Shown piece by piece: positions 1 to 5,189 of a stretch of DNA of 5,189 bases (its first letter is position 1; each line of letters begins with the position of its first letter). The position numbers and the translations under genes are program-made. The stretch lies in NCBI GenBank assembly GCA_903930725.1, contig CAIYZW010000669.1:1-5189 (forward strand), written 5' to 3'. This stretch comes from an uncultured Bacteroidota bacterium. Lineage in GTDB: Bacteria; Bacteroidota; Bacteroidia; Bacteroidales; 4484-276. The notes beneath the pieces are model-generated. The model was given only the letters and a program-made list of their open reading frames with translations, was not told the origin of the DNA and made no database searches.

Positions 1-241
1 AATAAACAAAGTCTCCACCAGTATCGGCAAGTAATCCGGCGACTTCTGCATTACTCAACGCACCAAAAATGGTGATAATTCCAGCTACAATCCAGGCCAT
101 AAGTATCCACACCGATGAATGAAGCTCGGCAGCCATTGGCGCTATTTTTTTATACACACCCGATCCAATGATGTTTGCAATCACAAAAAGGATCACATAA
201 CCCAAACCAAGTGTTCTGACCAAATTCCTTTGATTAGTCAT
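1..241 (-). CDS. APC-family amino-acid permease, N-terminal 80 residues (runs off the left edge)
   Basis: This is the start of an inner-membrane amino-acid/polyamine/organocation (APC) transporter, which would move amino acids by cation-coupled transport or exchange. Reading from the ATG at 241 gives an uninterrupted 80-codon frame beginning MTNQRNLVRTLGLGYVILFV. It contains a first membrane helix (about residues 11-29) with the family hallmark IIGSGVY at 24-30; the unwound G-S-G stretch binds the substrate backbone in this fold. A second helix follows at about 44-64. The stretch ALSNAEVAGLLADTGGDFVY (61-80) corresponds to the family's AEL...P.(S/T)GG(E/D)xxY segment. Family members usually have 430-500 residues and about 12 helices, so most of the gene lies outside the window. 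The substrate cannot be told from this part. It is transcribed divergently from the secreted protein at 530. Family assignment is confident; substrate is unknown. Confidence 0.88.
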   Translation of the reverse strand, partial: MTNQRNLVRTLGLGYVILFVIANIIGSGVYKKIAPMAAELHSSVWILMAWIVAGIITIFGALSNAEVAGLLADTGGDFVY

Positions 242-302
242 AATTAAGAGTTTGAAAATGAATAAGGCTGCTAAAGTAAAGAATAAGTTAGTTTTCGGGG
301 AA

Positions 303-333
303 CAAATATTTATCACCATCAAATTTTAAGCAA
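303..333 (-). promoter_or_regulatory. Candidate Bacteroidota promoter for the permease gene
   Basis: Read on the minus strand, AATATTTG (310 to 303) matches the Bacteroidota -7 consensus TAnnTTTG except at the first base. A TTG (333 to 331) lies 20 nt upstream as a possible -33 element. This would put the transcript start near 298 and give a leader of about 55 nt before the ATG at 241. The match is imperfect and the region is AT-rich, so this is only a candidate. Confidence 0.35.
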
Positions 334-456
334 TCTGTCAATCTGCAAGGAATACAACGGTCTTTCAGATTAACGTCTGTCCGGATAAGCGACAATGAGT
401 TTAAACTTCGGGTAAAACTTTGGCGGCAATGCGGGATTTATTGATCGGCTAATTTA

Positions 457-489
457 TTGGCTTTTTACCAGCATATTTTTATAAATTCG
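457..489 (+). promoter_or_regulatory. Candidate Bacteroidota promoter for the secreted Asp-box protein gene
   Basis: TTGG at 457-460 and TAAATTCG at 482-489 are separated by 21 nt. They fit the Bacteroidota sigma-70 pattern (TTTG or TTG at -33, TAnnTTTG at -7) with one mismatch in the -7 box. The predicted start near 495 gives an untranslated leader of about 35 nt before the ATG at 530. The leader is AT-rich and has no Shine-Dalgarno sequence, as is usual in this phylum. Confidence 0.5.
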
Positions 490-529
490 CTGAATCATAT
501 TTTCATTTATCAACCAAAAAGTTCAAACT

Positions 530-2365
530 ATGCAAAAAACGCTACTTTTTTTATTGATGCTAACAGTCGGGATTGGGGTCTTTGGACAGGAAAGCCATGG
601 TCGGGGTGGTCTTAAAATGATCAAAAAACAGCCGGTGAAGTACACTCCTGAAGGCAAAACTGATGTTCAGCAGGCAATTATCGCGGGTGAAAACCGCGGC
701 ATGTTAGATGCGAACATCGGGACTACCTGGTACGACATGCAATCGTACAACAACCTGATGAGCCGGATTTATTCATTCAACGACGGCACCGTTGGCGCCG
801 TTTGGCAATGTTCCGGGCAAAACCAGAACCCTGACCGGGGCACCGGGTACAATTATTTCAATGGTTCCGGATGGGGAACGCCGCTTATGCACCTGGGATC
901 AGATGCACGAACAGGATGGCCTTCCTACGCTCCCTGGGGACCAAACGGCGAGATCATCGCACATTACTGGTATCCTTCTGGTCAGCCTGGGCCGATCAAA
1001 TTTTTCAGACGTGAAAATAAAGGAACCGGCGTCTGGCTTGAATCGCAGGTTTTTGGTCCTGAAGGGCTTTCGATCGTCTGGCATTCGATTTTCACCAGTG
1101 GCGCAAATAACCAGTATGTTCACCTTCTTGCCCGTGTTTACGACGGTGCTTACCAAGGTCTTGAAAATGCTTTGCTGTATTACCGTTCGTCAGATGGAGG
1201 CCAGACTTGGGATTGGGAACATGTGATCATTGACGGTCTGGGCTCCGACTATTTCACAACTTCATCAAACCTGGGATTTTCCTGGGCAAAGCCTGTTGGG
1301 AATACAATCGCGTTCTGTTACGGCTTCGATCAATTTAACGGTATGGTATTCAAATCGTACGACAATGGTGAAAGTTGGGAGCAAATCCTGGTTTATGAGT
1401 CACCCATTGATCCTTTTAATATTCCTGGTGACACCGATCCTTTCGGGTGTGGCGATGGTTGTTCGTCCATTGCCCTCGATGCCAATGGCCAGGCACATGT
1501 GGTTTTTCCTAAAATGGTTCATCAGTATATTGGCGGAGAGCTTTTCTGGATACCCAGCACCGAAGGCATCATTTATTGGGACGAAACAAAACCCGTATTA
1601 GATTCGACAATCATCAGCAGCTACACCAACGAATTTCTGATTGAGGCGGGTTTGCTTGTAGGATACATGTTGCCCGATCCGTTTATTGGTGGCTACGAAA
1701 TTTTAGCTGTCCAAATGGATTACGGCCATTCCTATACCTCTTTTCCACAACTCGGAATTGACGACCAGAATAATCTTTTCATGGTCTACACCAGCCTTGC
1801 GCCCGGTTACACAAACATGGAAAACAACTTCAGGCATGTGCTTGTAAGTGCATCTTACGATAACGGGGCCTCCTGGGAGGTACCGGTGGATATCAACACA
1901 AACATAATGTACATTTTCTCCGAGTGTGTTTACCCGGCAACTTCGGTTAATGTTGCCGATAAAATCCACATCATTTTCCAGGAGGATAATTCGCCTGGAA
2001 TTTATGAATGGCTTACCAATCATGACCCTGTCGAAAACAGAATGGTTCACATGGAATTTGATAAAGATTATTTCGTAAAAGTAAATGAAACATCTGCCAT
2101 TACTGGCGGTGTTGAAGTTTCGACACTTTATCCGAACCCGGCAACTTCAGGTACCAGTTTTTTTGTCAGAACGATCAATCAGAGTAATGTCGGGGTAATC
2201 ATCACAAATACACTCGGACAGGTTGTTCGGGAAATCGGTTTTGGAATAAAAAATCCGGGCAAAAACCTGATTGATATTGATGTTTCAGATTTGGAAACGG
2301 GTTTGTATTATTGCACCGTCAAGATAGATTATCAGTGTTTTACCAATAAATTGATGGTGCGATAA
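530..2365 (+). CDS. Secreted Asp-box (BNR/sialidase-like) beta-propeller protein with T9SS type A sorting domain
   Basis: This 611-residue protein is predicted to be exported and then moved across the outer membrane by the type IX secretion system. Residues 1-19 form a signal peptide (lysine at 3, leucine-rich core, probable cleavage before Q20), which supports the ATG at 530. The body (about 60-500) is rich in W, Y, D and G and has three Asp-box motifs of form SxDxGxxW: SSDGGQTW (220-227), SYDNGESW (276-283) and SYDNGASW (442-449). These mark beta-turns in sialidase-type propellers. I see no sialidase Arg-Ile-Pro motif, so catalysis is not supported; glycan or protein binding is equally possible. 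Residues about 527-611 are a T9SS type A sorting domain: LYPNP (533-537), NTLGQVV (560-566), SDLETGLYY (586-594) and the terminal TNKLMVR. The gene stands alone between its own promoter and a strong terminator. Architecture is confident; ligand or substrate is unknown. Confidence 0.87.
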   Translation: MQKTLLFLLMLTVGIGVFGQESHGRGGLKMIKKQPVKYTPEGKTDVQQAIIAGENRGMLDANIGTTWYDMQSYNNLMSRIYSFNDGTVGAVWQCSGQNQNPDRGTGYNYFNGSGWGTPLMHLGSDARTGWPSYAPWGPNGEIIAHYWYPSGQPGPIKFFRRENKGTGVWLESQVFGPEGLSIVWHSIFTSGANNQYVHLLARVYDGAYQGLENALLYYRSSDGGQTWDWEHVIIDGLGSDYFTTSSNLGFSWAKPVGNTIAFCYGFDQFNGMVFKSYDNGESWEQILVYESPIDPFNIPGDTDPFGCGDGCSSIALDANGQAHVVFPKMVHQYIGGELFWIPSTEGIIYWDETKPVLDSTIISSYTNEFLIEAGLLVGYMLPDPFIGGYEILAVQMDYGHSYTSFPQLGIDDQNNLFMVYTSLAPGYTNMENNFRHVLVSASYDNGASWEVPVDINTNIMYIFSECVYPATSVNVADKIHIIFQEDNSPGIYEWLTNHDPVENRMVHMEFDKDYFVKVNETSAITGGVEVSTLYPNPATSGTSFFVRTINQSNVGVIITNTLGQVVREIGFGIKNPGKNLIDIDVSDLETGLYYCTVKIDYQCFTNKLMVR

Positions 2366-2388
2366 AACACACCGTGCTTTTTATTTCA

Positions 2389-2450
2389 GACCGCTGGCAA
2401 TGGCGAAAGGTGTCCTTTCGCTTTTGATGACCAGCGGCCTTTTTGTTTTT
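2389..2450 (+). terminator. Nested double-hairpin intrinsic terminator after the secreted protein gene
   Basis: The outer arms CCGCTGG (2391-2397) and CCAGCGG (2431-2437) are perfect complements. They enclose a second perfect hairpin, GCGAAAGG (2403-2410) with CCTTTCGC (2414-2421) around a TGT loop. The outer 3' arm runs straight into CC and then TTTTTGTTTTT (2440-2450). The structure starts about 25 nt after the stop codon at 2365 and would end that transcript. Confidence 0.85.
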
Positions 2451-2737
2451 CTGACAGCCTAAATGCCTTGGATTGTGAAATATTCCAAAGTCATAATCTT
2501 TAATTTGTCAGGCTAAGATCTGTGTTTTGATTGTTGAATTGTGTTTTCCCTGATGAATTTCATTGCATGAGCGGCCTGGTTTAAATGCTTTGGTGGTATG
2601 TGATGCATCATGATTGCTTTCGTCCTTCAGCCTTTTGAGATCGCTGCTGGTGACCTTGGAAAAACCATTAAAACTGAATATTTTCCCGAACAAGCTACTG
2701 GCTTGACCTCATAAATCCGTGGTAATCAATTTTTTGT

Positions 2738-2766
2738 AAAATAAAAAAAGGAACCATTTGGTTCCC
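2738..2766 (-). terminator. Intrinsic terminator on the minus strand
   Basis: On the minus strand GGAACC, loop AAAT, GGTTCC (2765 to 2750) is a perfect 6-bp stem. It is followed directly by seven T residues (2749-2743) and then a further T-rich stretch. The stem is preceded by a purine-rich run. On the plus strand the stem is followed by CTCTCTTTCCCC, which is a weaker tract, so minus is the likely direction. It lies about 310 nt past the DUF2461 stop codon at 3079. It may end that mRNA, or a separate small transcript arising in between. Confidence 0.75.
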
Positions 2767-2822
2767 TCTCTTTCCCCTAATAAACAAAATTATATTTTTT
2801 TCTCTGAAGATTCTAAAACAAG

Positions 2823-2908
2823 GTTCCTTATCCCTGGACCTTAACTCTGCAATCAAAAAAGAACTTTTTAATGAGAGCCACAAGAAATGTTGAACAAGGA
2901 TAAGGAAC
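2823..2908 (-). repeat. 11-bp perfect inverted repeat with 64-nt loop; possible RNA stem
   Basis: GTTCCTTATCC (2823-2833) and GGATAAGGAAC (2898-2908) are perfect reverse complements. On the minus strand they would form a stem about 60 nt before the terminator at 2766-2738. The left arm contains GGTTCCTT (2822-2829), whose minus-strand form AAGGAACC is complementary to the terminator 3' arm GGTTCC plus TT. The same segment could therefore pair either within this repeat or with the terminator. The arms could equally be the ends of a small decayed insertion, but no flanking target duplication is obvious. Confidence 0.55.
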
Positions 2909-3028
2909 GCTAGTGCAATCAATTAATCCCTAAAAATCTGTTTGCCATTCGAAATTAAACCCCTTTAAATTAAATCTCTGTTGGCGAGTCAAAACTACAT
3001 CCAAAAACACCCTAAATTGGCTTGCAAA

Positions 3029-3061
3029 TCAGTTAACGGTATGTTTCGGTCAGTTAACGGT
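3029..3061. repeat. Two 12-bp direct repeats TCAGTTAACGGT, period 21 bp
   Basis: TCAGTTAACGGT occurs at 3029-3040 and again, exactly, at 3050-3061, separated by the 9-bp spacer ATGTTTCGG. The start-to-start distance of 21 bp is about two DNA turns, so both copies would face the same side of the helix. Each copy contains the palindrome GTTAAC. They lie just downstream of the DUF2461 stop codon, not in an obvious promoter. A protein-binding site is possible but unproven. Confidence 0.6.
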
Positions 3062-3078
3062 CGCTTTTGAGGGTTTTT

Positions 3079-3735
3079 TTACAAATGATCCATCGAACGA
3101 TTTAAAAAAACAATAAAAGGATGCATAATTTTACATGTTTCGATAATAAAAGGTAAAGTGTTACCTTCCTTTAATTCGCTATCGGTAACATTTGCCCCGA
3201 CAATGTAGCTTTTGTATTTGAGCAACTCAATGTCCTTAAAATCAGCCGGGAAATCTTTTGGTGACCGTTGAAGTTTTTCGTCACTCAGATTCCCAAACCT
3301 CTTAAAAAATTTGTCGTTACGAATAATCGCCTTAAATTCTTCCGGAAATTGATAAACCTCATACCTGATTGCCTTTAAAACATCGGCCGGTGGTTGCCAT
3401 TTTCCTCCGCCAATAAACGAATTTCCCGGTTCGATATGAACGTAGTATCCGCCATACCTGCTGCTTTTACCACCTTTGTTAAAAGAGGCTCCGAAGTGGG
3501 CTTTGTAGGGCTCCTTATTTTTCGAAAAACGAACATCCCGGTAAATCCTGAAAACACAATCTTTCGGTGATAAAAGTTGAATGTCATTATCAAAAGTTGA
3601 AATACCCTGGATAATTTCGCCAACCAGTGCTTCATATTTGGTTTTAACTTGTTCGTACCAGTCTTTGTTGGACAAAAACCATTCCCGGTTGTTGTTGTTT
3701 TTCAATTCGTTAAGAAAAGCAAGTATTGTTTCCAT
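3079..3735 (-). CDS. DUF2461 / TIGR02453 family protein (function unknown)
   Basis: A 218-residue cytoplasmic protein of the DUF2461 family, which has no established biochemical role. Recognisable family segments, numbered from the chosen start, are: an N-terminal helix METILAFLNELKNNNNREWF (1-20); CVFRIYRDVRFSKNKEPYKA (about 81-100), the most conserved block; the glycine-rich GGYYVHIEPGNSFIGGGKW (about 114-132); and the C-terminal segment with PFI and FLN. Length fits the family norm of roughly 210-230. An upstream in-frame ATG at 3768 would add 11 residues. The family begins near METI, and a perfect -7 element (TATTTTTG, 3763-3756) lies between the two ATGs, so the upstream codon would fall before the transcript start. 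The ATG at 3735 is therefore preferred. The gene is single and divergent from rimP, with no functional partner nearby. Family call confident, role unknown. Confidence 0.9.
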   Translation of the reverse strand: METILAFLNELKNNNNREWFLSNKDWYEQVKTKYEALVGEIIQGISTFDNDIQLLSPKDCVFRIYRDVRFSKNKEPYKAHFGASFNKGGKSSRYGGYYVHIEPGNSFIGGGKWQPPADVLKAIRYEVYQFPEEFKAIIRNDKFFKRFGNLSDEKLQRSPKDFPADFKDIELLKYKSYIVGANVTDSELKEGNTLPFIIETCKIMHPFIVFLNRSMDHL

Positions 3736-3755
3736 AATTTGAATTTTTATTGGAA

Positions 3756-3763
3756 CAAAAATA
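3756..3763 (-). promoter_or_regulatory. Candidate -7 promoter element for the DUF2461 gene
   Basis: The minus strand reads TATTTTTG (3763 to 3756), an exact match to the Bacteroidota -7 consensus TAnnTTTG. The predicted transcript start near 3750 gives a short, AT-rich leader of about 15 nt before the ATG at 3735. I see no good TTTG or TTG about 20 nt further upstream, so only the -7 half is supported. Confidence 0.5.
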
Positions 3764-3768
3764 GTCAA

Positions 3769-3962
3769 GTTGTTGATAACGGTGAGATACTTTTTAATGT
3801 TGGCCTCTAAACCTAAAAAAATCCTGGCTTTGTCGTTTAAACAATTCCGGTTTTAAGCATGTCTAAATTACGTTATCGTCAACATTTATCATCAAAAAGC
3901 AGGCAGAAACAACCTCTCAACATTGTGTAATTGGCTATCTGTTAATTTTTTCCAAAAATAAT
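3769..3962. other. Intergenic spacer between divergent DUF2461 and rimP promoters
   Basis: This AT-rich stretch of about 190 bp holds no gene I can support. The only structure noticed is an imperfect inverted repeat, TGTTGATAACG (3771-3781) with CGTTATCGTCAACA (3871-3884), which needs unpaired bases to align. No tRNA or other known RNA pattern is visible. Confidence 0.5.
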
Positions 3963-3993
3963 TTTCTTTTAATTTCAGGAAACACTATCTTTG
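3963..3993 (+). promoter_or_regulatory. Candidate promoter of the rimP-nusA operon
   Basis: TATCTTTG (3986-3993) matches the Bacteroidota -7 consensus TAnnTTTG exactly. TTTC (3963-3966), 19 nt upstream, is a three-of-four match to the TTTG -33 element. Transcription would begin near 3999 and leave a leader of about 110 nt before the rimP start at 4109, long for this phylum and containing hairpins. Confidence 0.65.
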
Positions 3994-3998
3994 CAGCG

Positions 3999-4108
3999 GA
4001 TTTTTTATGGAAAATCAAAAGGAAAGTATTCGCATTATTTGATTTTTTATTAAGTAGCGAAAAGAAGCAGAGGGGGACATAAGTCCCCTATTTTATTAGT
4101 TTTAGAAG
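3999..4108 (+). promoter_or_regulatory. Structured rimP leader with alternative hairpins
   Basis: The leader contains AAAATCAAA (4011-4019). It can pair with TTTGATTTT downstream (4038-4046, 9 bp), or through AAAATC (4011-4016) with GATTTT upstream (3999-4004, 6 bp). The two pairings exclude each other. A short frame, MENQKESIRII (ATG 4007, TGA 4040-4042), spans this part. Further down, GGGGAC (4073-4078), loop ATAA, GTCCCC (4083-4088) forms a perfect GC-rich stem followed by the T-rich ATTTTATTAGTTTT (4090-4103), ending just before the rimP ATG. It looks like an attenuator or a translation-controlling stem. The stems are seen; a regulatory role is inferred. Confidence 0.5.
4072..4103 (+). 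terminator. Attenuator-like hairpin directly upstream of rimP
   Basis: A perfect 6-bp stem GGGGAC/GTCCCC (4073-4078 and 4083-4088) has an ATAA loop, and a G-T wobble pair extends it by one (4072 and 4089). A T-rich but interrupted tract follows. The tract is weaker than in the terminator at 2389-2450, so it may only partly terminate, or may act by placing the start codon about 20 nt after a stable stem. Confidence 0.45.
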
Positions 4109-4561
4109 ATGATTGAGAAGGCAAAAATAGTTGAATTGGCTAATGAGTGTCTGCAAGACACCGACAAGTATGTTGTTGATTTGCAGGTTAAAACAGGAAA
4201 TATTATTTCGATAGTTCTTGATGGGGACACGGCTTTAAACATTGTTGATTGCATTCAGCTTAGTAAATTTATCGAGTCGAAGCTCGACAGGGAAATTGAG
4301 GATTTTGATTTAAAAGTTAGTTCTTTCGGGGCAGATAAACCGTTCAAACTTAAGCGCCAATACCAAAAAAACATAGGCCGTGATGTCGAAATTACCATGG
4401 ATGATGATAAAGTTTTACAGGGTAAGTTACTCGAGGTAAATGAAGAAATGATTAAAATTAAGCTTTCAGGAAAGAAGAAAAAAGATCAGCTAACCGAAGA
4501 AGACCTTATGATTGATTTTGATCATATCAAACAAACTAAATGCACTTTAATATTTAGATAA
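4109..4561 (+). CDS. rimP: Ribosome maturation factor RimP
   Basis: RimP binds the free 30S subunit in the cytoplasm and assists late assembly of its head region. The 150-residue product has the two-domain family layout. The N-terminal alpha/beta domain (about 1-78) includes DLQVKTGNIISIVLDGD (24-40), the NIVDCIQLSKFIESKLD segment (44-60) and FDLKVSSFGADKPFKLKRQY (66-85). The latter corresponds to the classical E-V-S-S-P-G-L-D-R-P-L motif, here with F in place of P. The C-terminal Sm-like domain (about 86-150) includes KNIGRDVEITMDDDKVLQGKL (87-107). Length is typical. The ATG at 4109 follows the leader hairpin and lacks a Shine-Dalgarno sequence, normal for the phylum. It is followed after 39 nt by nusA, the conserved rimP-nusA operon order. 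Identification is confident from both sequence and context. Confidence 0.95.
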   Translation: MIEKAKIVELANECLQDTDKYVVDLQVKTGNIISIVLDGDTALNIVDCIQLSKFIESKLDREIEDFDLKVSSFGADKPFKLKRQYQKNIGRDVEITMDDDKVLQGKLLEVNEEMIKIKLSGKKKKDQLTEEDLMIDFDHIKQTKCTLIFR

Positions 4562-4600
4562 AAGGATTAACCGGAACATTTAAAGCAAAACAGTAAAACG

Positions 4601-5189
4601 ATGGATAATATTAATTTGGTCGAAACCTTTTCGGAGTTTAAAGATTTCAAAAATATCGACCGCGAAACCATGATGCGGATACTTGAAGATGTATTCCGCC
4701 ACATGCTCGCAAAAAAATACGGTACCGCCGACAACTTCGACATCATTGTAAATATTGATAAAGGCGACCTTGAAATTTATCGTCTGCGTCAAATTGTTGA
4801 AGATGGTGAAGTTGATGACGAAAACCTTCAGATTGCCTACTCAGAGGCCATCAAAATCGAACCGGATTTTGAGGTGGGCGAAGAGGTTTCGGAAGAAATC
4901 AAAATGAAAGATTTCGGACGCCGTGAAATTCTTACCATCCGTCAGAATCTTATCTCGAAAATACAGGAATACGAAAAAGATAATGTTTATCAAAAATACA
5001 AAGATCGTATAGGCGAGATTGTTACAGGCGAGGTTTATCAGGTTTGGAAAAAAGAAATTCTTGTTGTTGATGATGAATTCATTGAACTTATTCTACCAAA
5101 ATCTGAGCAGATTCCTTCGGATTATTACCGGAAAGGCGATACCATCAGGGCGGTAGTTTCAAAGGTTGATATGCGCAACAATACACCGC
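4601..5189 (+). CDS. nusA: Transcription termination/antitermination factor NusA, N-terminal 196 residues (runs off the right edge)
   Basis: NusA binds RNA polymerase and modulates pausing, intrinsic termination and antitermination. Translating from the ATG at 4601 gives an unbroken frame to the window end. It starts MDNINLVETFSEFKDFKNID, the N-terminal polymerase-binding domain (about 1-125), with the helix DRETMMRILEDVFRHMLAKKYG and the strand FDIIVNIDKGDLEIYRLRQIVE typical of NusA. A helical linker (TIRQNLISKIQEYEKDNVYQ) precedes the S1 RNA-binding domain, which begins near residue 137 (IGEIVTGEVYQVWKKEILV) and is still incomplete at the edge. The KH domains lie beyond the window. It starts 39 nt after rimP with no terminator between, so the two are probably co-transcribed, with infB expected next. 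The family identification is firm. Confidence 0.95.
   Translation, partial: MDNINLVETFSEFKDFKNIDRETMMRILEDVFRHMLAKKYGTADNFDIIVNIDKGDLEIYRLRQIVEDGEVDDENLQIAYSEAIKIEPDFEVGEEVSEEIKMKDFGRREILTIRQNLISKIQEYEKDNVYQKYKDRIGEIVTGEVYQVWKKEILVVDDEFIELILPKSEQIPSDYYRKGDTIRAVVSKVDMRNNTP

Larger units (their letters stand above)
2451..3078. other. Gene-poor intergenic region of about 630 bp
   Basis: No protein-coding gene is supported here. Two minus-strand open frames (about 2508-2693 and 2695-2922) begin only at TTG codons, match no family I recognise and are crossed by the terminator structures. The region contains a minus-strand terminator (2738-2766), an 11-bp inverted repeat (2823-2833 and 2898-2908), a repeated 9-mer TGCAATCAA (2848-2856 and 2914-2922), a 10-bp palindrome TGATGCATCA (2601-2610) and a 12-bp direct repeat pair (3029-3061). 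It could hold a small RNA on the minus strand or remnants of a decayed element; the sequence alone does not decide. Confidence 0.5.

Noticed and set aside
331..346. Near-tandem CAATCTGT CAATCTGC as a binding-site repeat
   Set aside because: Only two 7-bp copies, overlapping a weak promoter candidate; too short to support.
899..1156. Minus-strand open frame of 85 codons
   Set aside because: Antisense shadow of the secreted-protein gene with no recognisable features.
792..1226. Plus-strand open frame of 144 codons inside the secreted-protein gene
   Set aside because: It lies wholly within the 530-2365 coding region in another frame, has no family resemblance, and the host frame has a signal peptide, Asp boxes and a sorting domain.
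1230..1601. Plus-strand open frame of 123 codons
   Set aside because: Overlaps the secreted-protein gene in another frame; no domain or start context.
1703..2050. Minus-strand open frame of 115 codons
   Set aside because: Antisense to the secreted-protein gene; no recognisable family.
2508..2693. Minus-strand 61-codon open frame as a small gene
   Set aside because: Starts only at TTG, lies beyond the minus-strand terminator with no promoter seen, and matches nothing I recognise.
2695..2922. Minus-strand 75-codon open frame with a hydrophobic start, as a small membrane protein
   Set aside because: Starts only at TTG, and its frame runs through the terminator hairpin and the inverted repeat, so RNA structure explains the sequence better than coding.
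3375..3635. Minus-strand 86-codon open frame
   Set aside because: Out-of-frame shadow within the DUF2461 gene.
3736..3768. Upstream ATG at 3768 as the true DUF2461 start
   Set aside because: The extension does not resemble the family N-terminus, and a perfect -7 promoter element lies between the two ATGs.
3771..3884. Imperfect inverted repeat TGTTGATAACG / CGTTATCGTCAACA as an operator
   Set aside because: Alignment needs a gap and the arms are 90 bp apart in AT-rich DNA; chance is likely.
4580..4792. Minus-strand 70-codon open frame
   Set aside because: Antisense to the start of nusA; no features.
1..5189. CRISPR array, tRNA, rRNA or intact insertion sequence
   Set aside because: No regularly spaced repeats, cloverleaf, rRNA signature or transposase was seen on either strand.

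Overview
The window comes from a member of the Bacteroidota (Bacteroidetes). Four things point there: a secreted protein ending in a type A type IX secretion (T9SS) sorting domain; -7 promoter elements close to the Bacteroidota consensus TAnnTTTG, two of them exact; AT-rich leaders without Shine-Dalgarno sequences; and RimP and NusA proteins that read like the Bacteroidota versions. The DNA is moderately AT-rich, most strongly between genes. I cannot name a genus.

Layout. Positions 1-241 (minus) hold the first 80 codons of an APC-family amino-acid permease that runs off the left edge. A 288-bp divergent intergenic region carries candidate promoters for the permease and for the next gene. Positions 530-2365 (plus) encode a 611-residue secreted Asp-box (BNR/sialidase-like) beta-propeller protein with a T9SS C-terminal domain. 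A nested double-hairpin terminator follows at 2389-2450. Positions 2451-3078 hold no gene I can support. They do contain a strong minus-strand terminator, an 11-bp inverted repeat whose arm could also disrupt that terminator, and a pair of 12-bp direct repeats. Positions 3079-3735 (minus) encode a DUF2461/TIGR02453 protein of unknown function. A 373-bp divergent intergenic region then carries back-to-back promoters. The second promoter drives a structured leader of about 110 nt, followed by rimP (4109-4561) and the 5' part of nusA (from 4601 to the right edge).

How they relate. rimP and nusA are consecutive genes of the conserved rimP-nusA-infB operon (30S subunit maturation, transcription elongation and termination). 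The other three genes are single transcription units with no evident link to it or to each other. I do not see a convincing new multi-gene system. The least explained material is RNA-level structure: the minus-strand terminator with alternative pairings at 2738-2908, and the rimP leader at 3999-4108.
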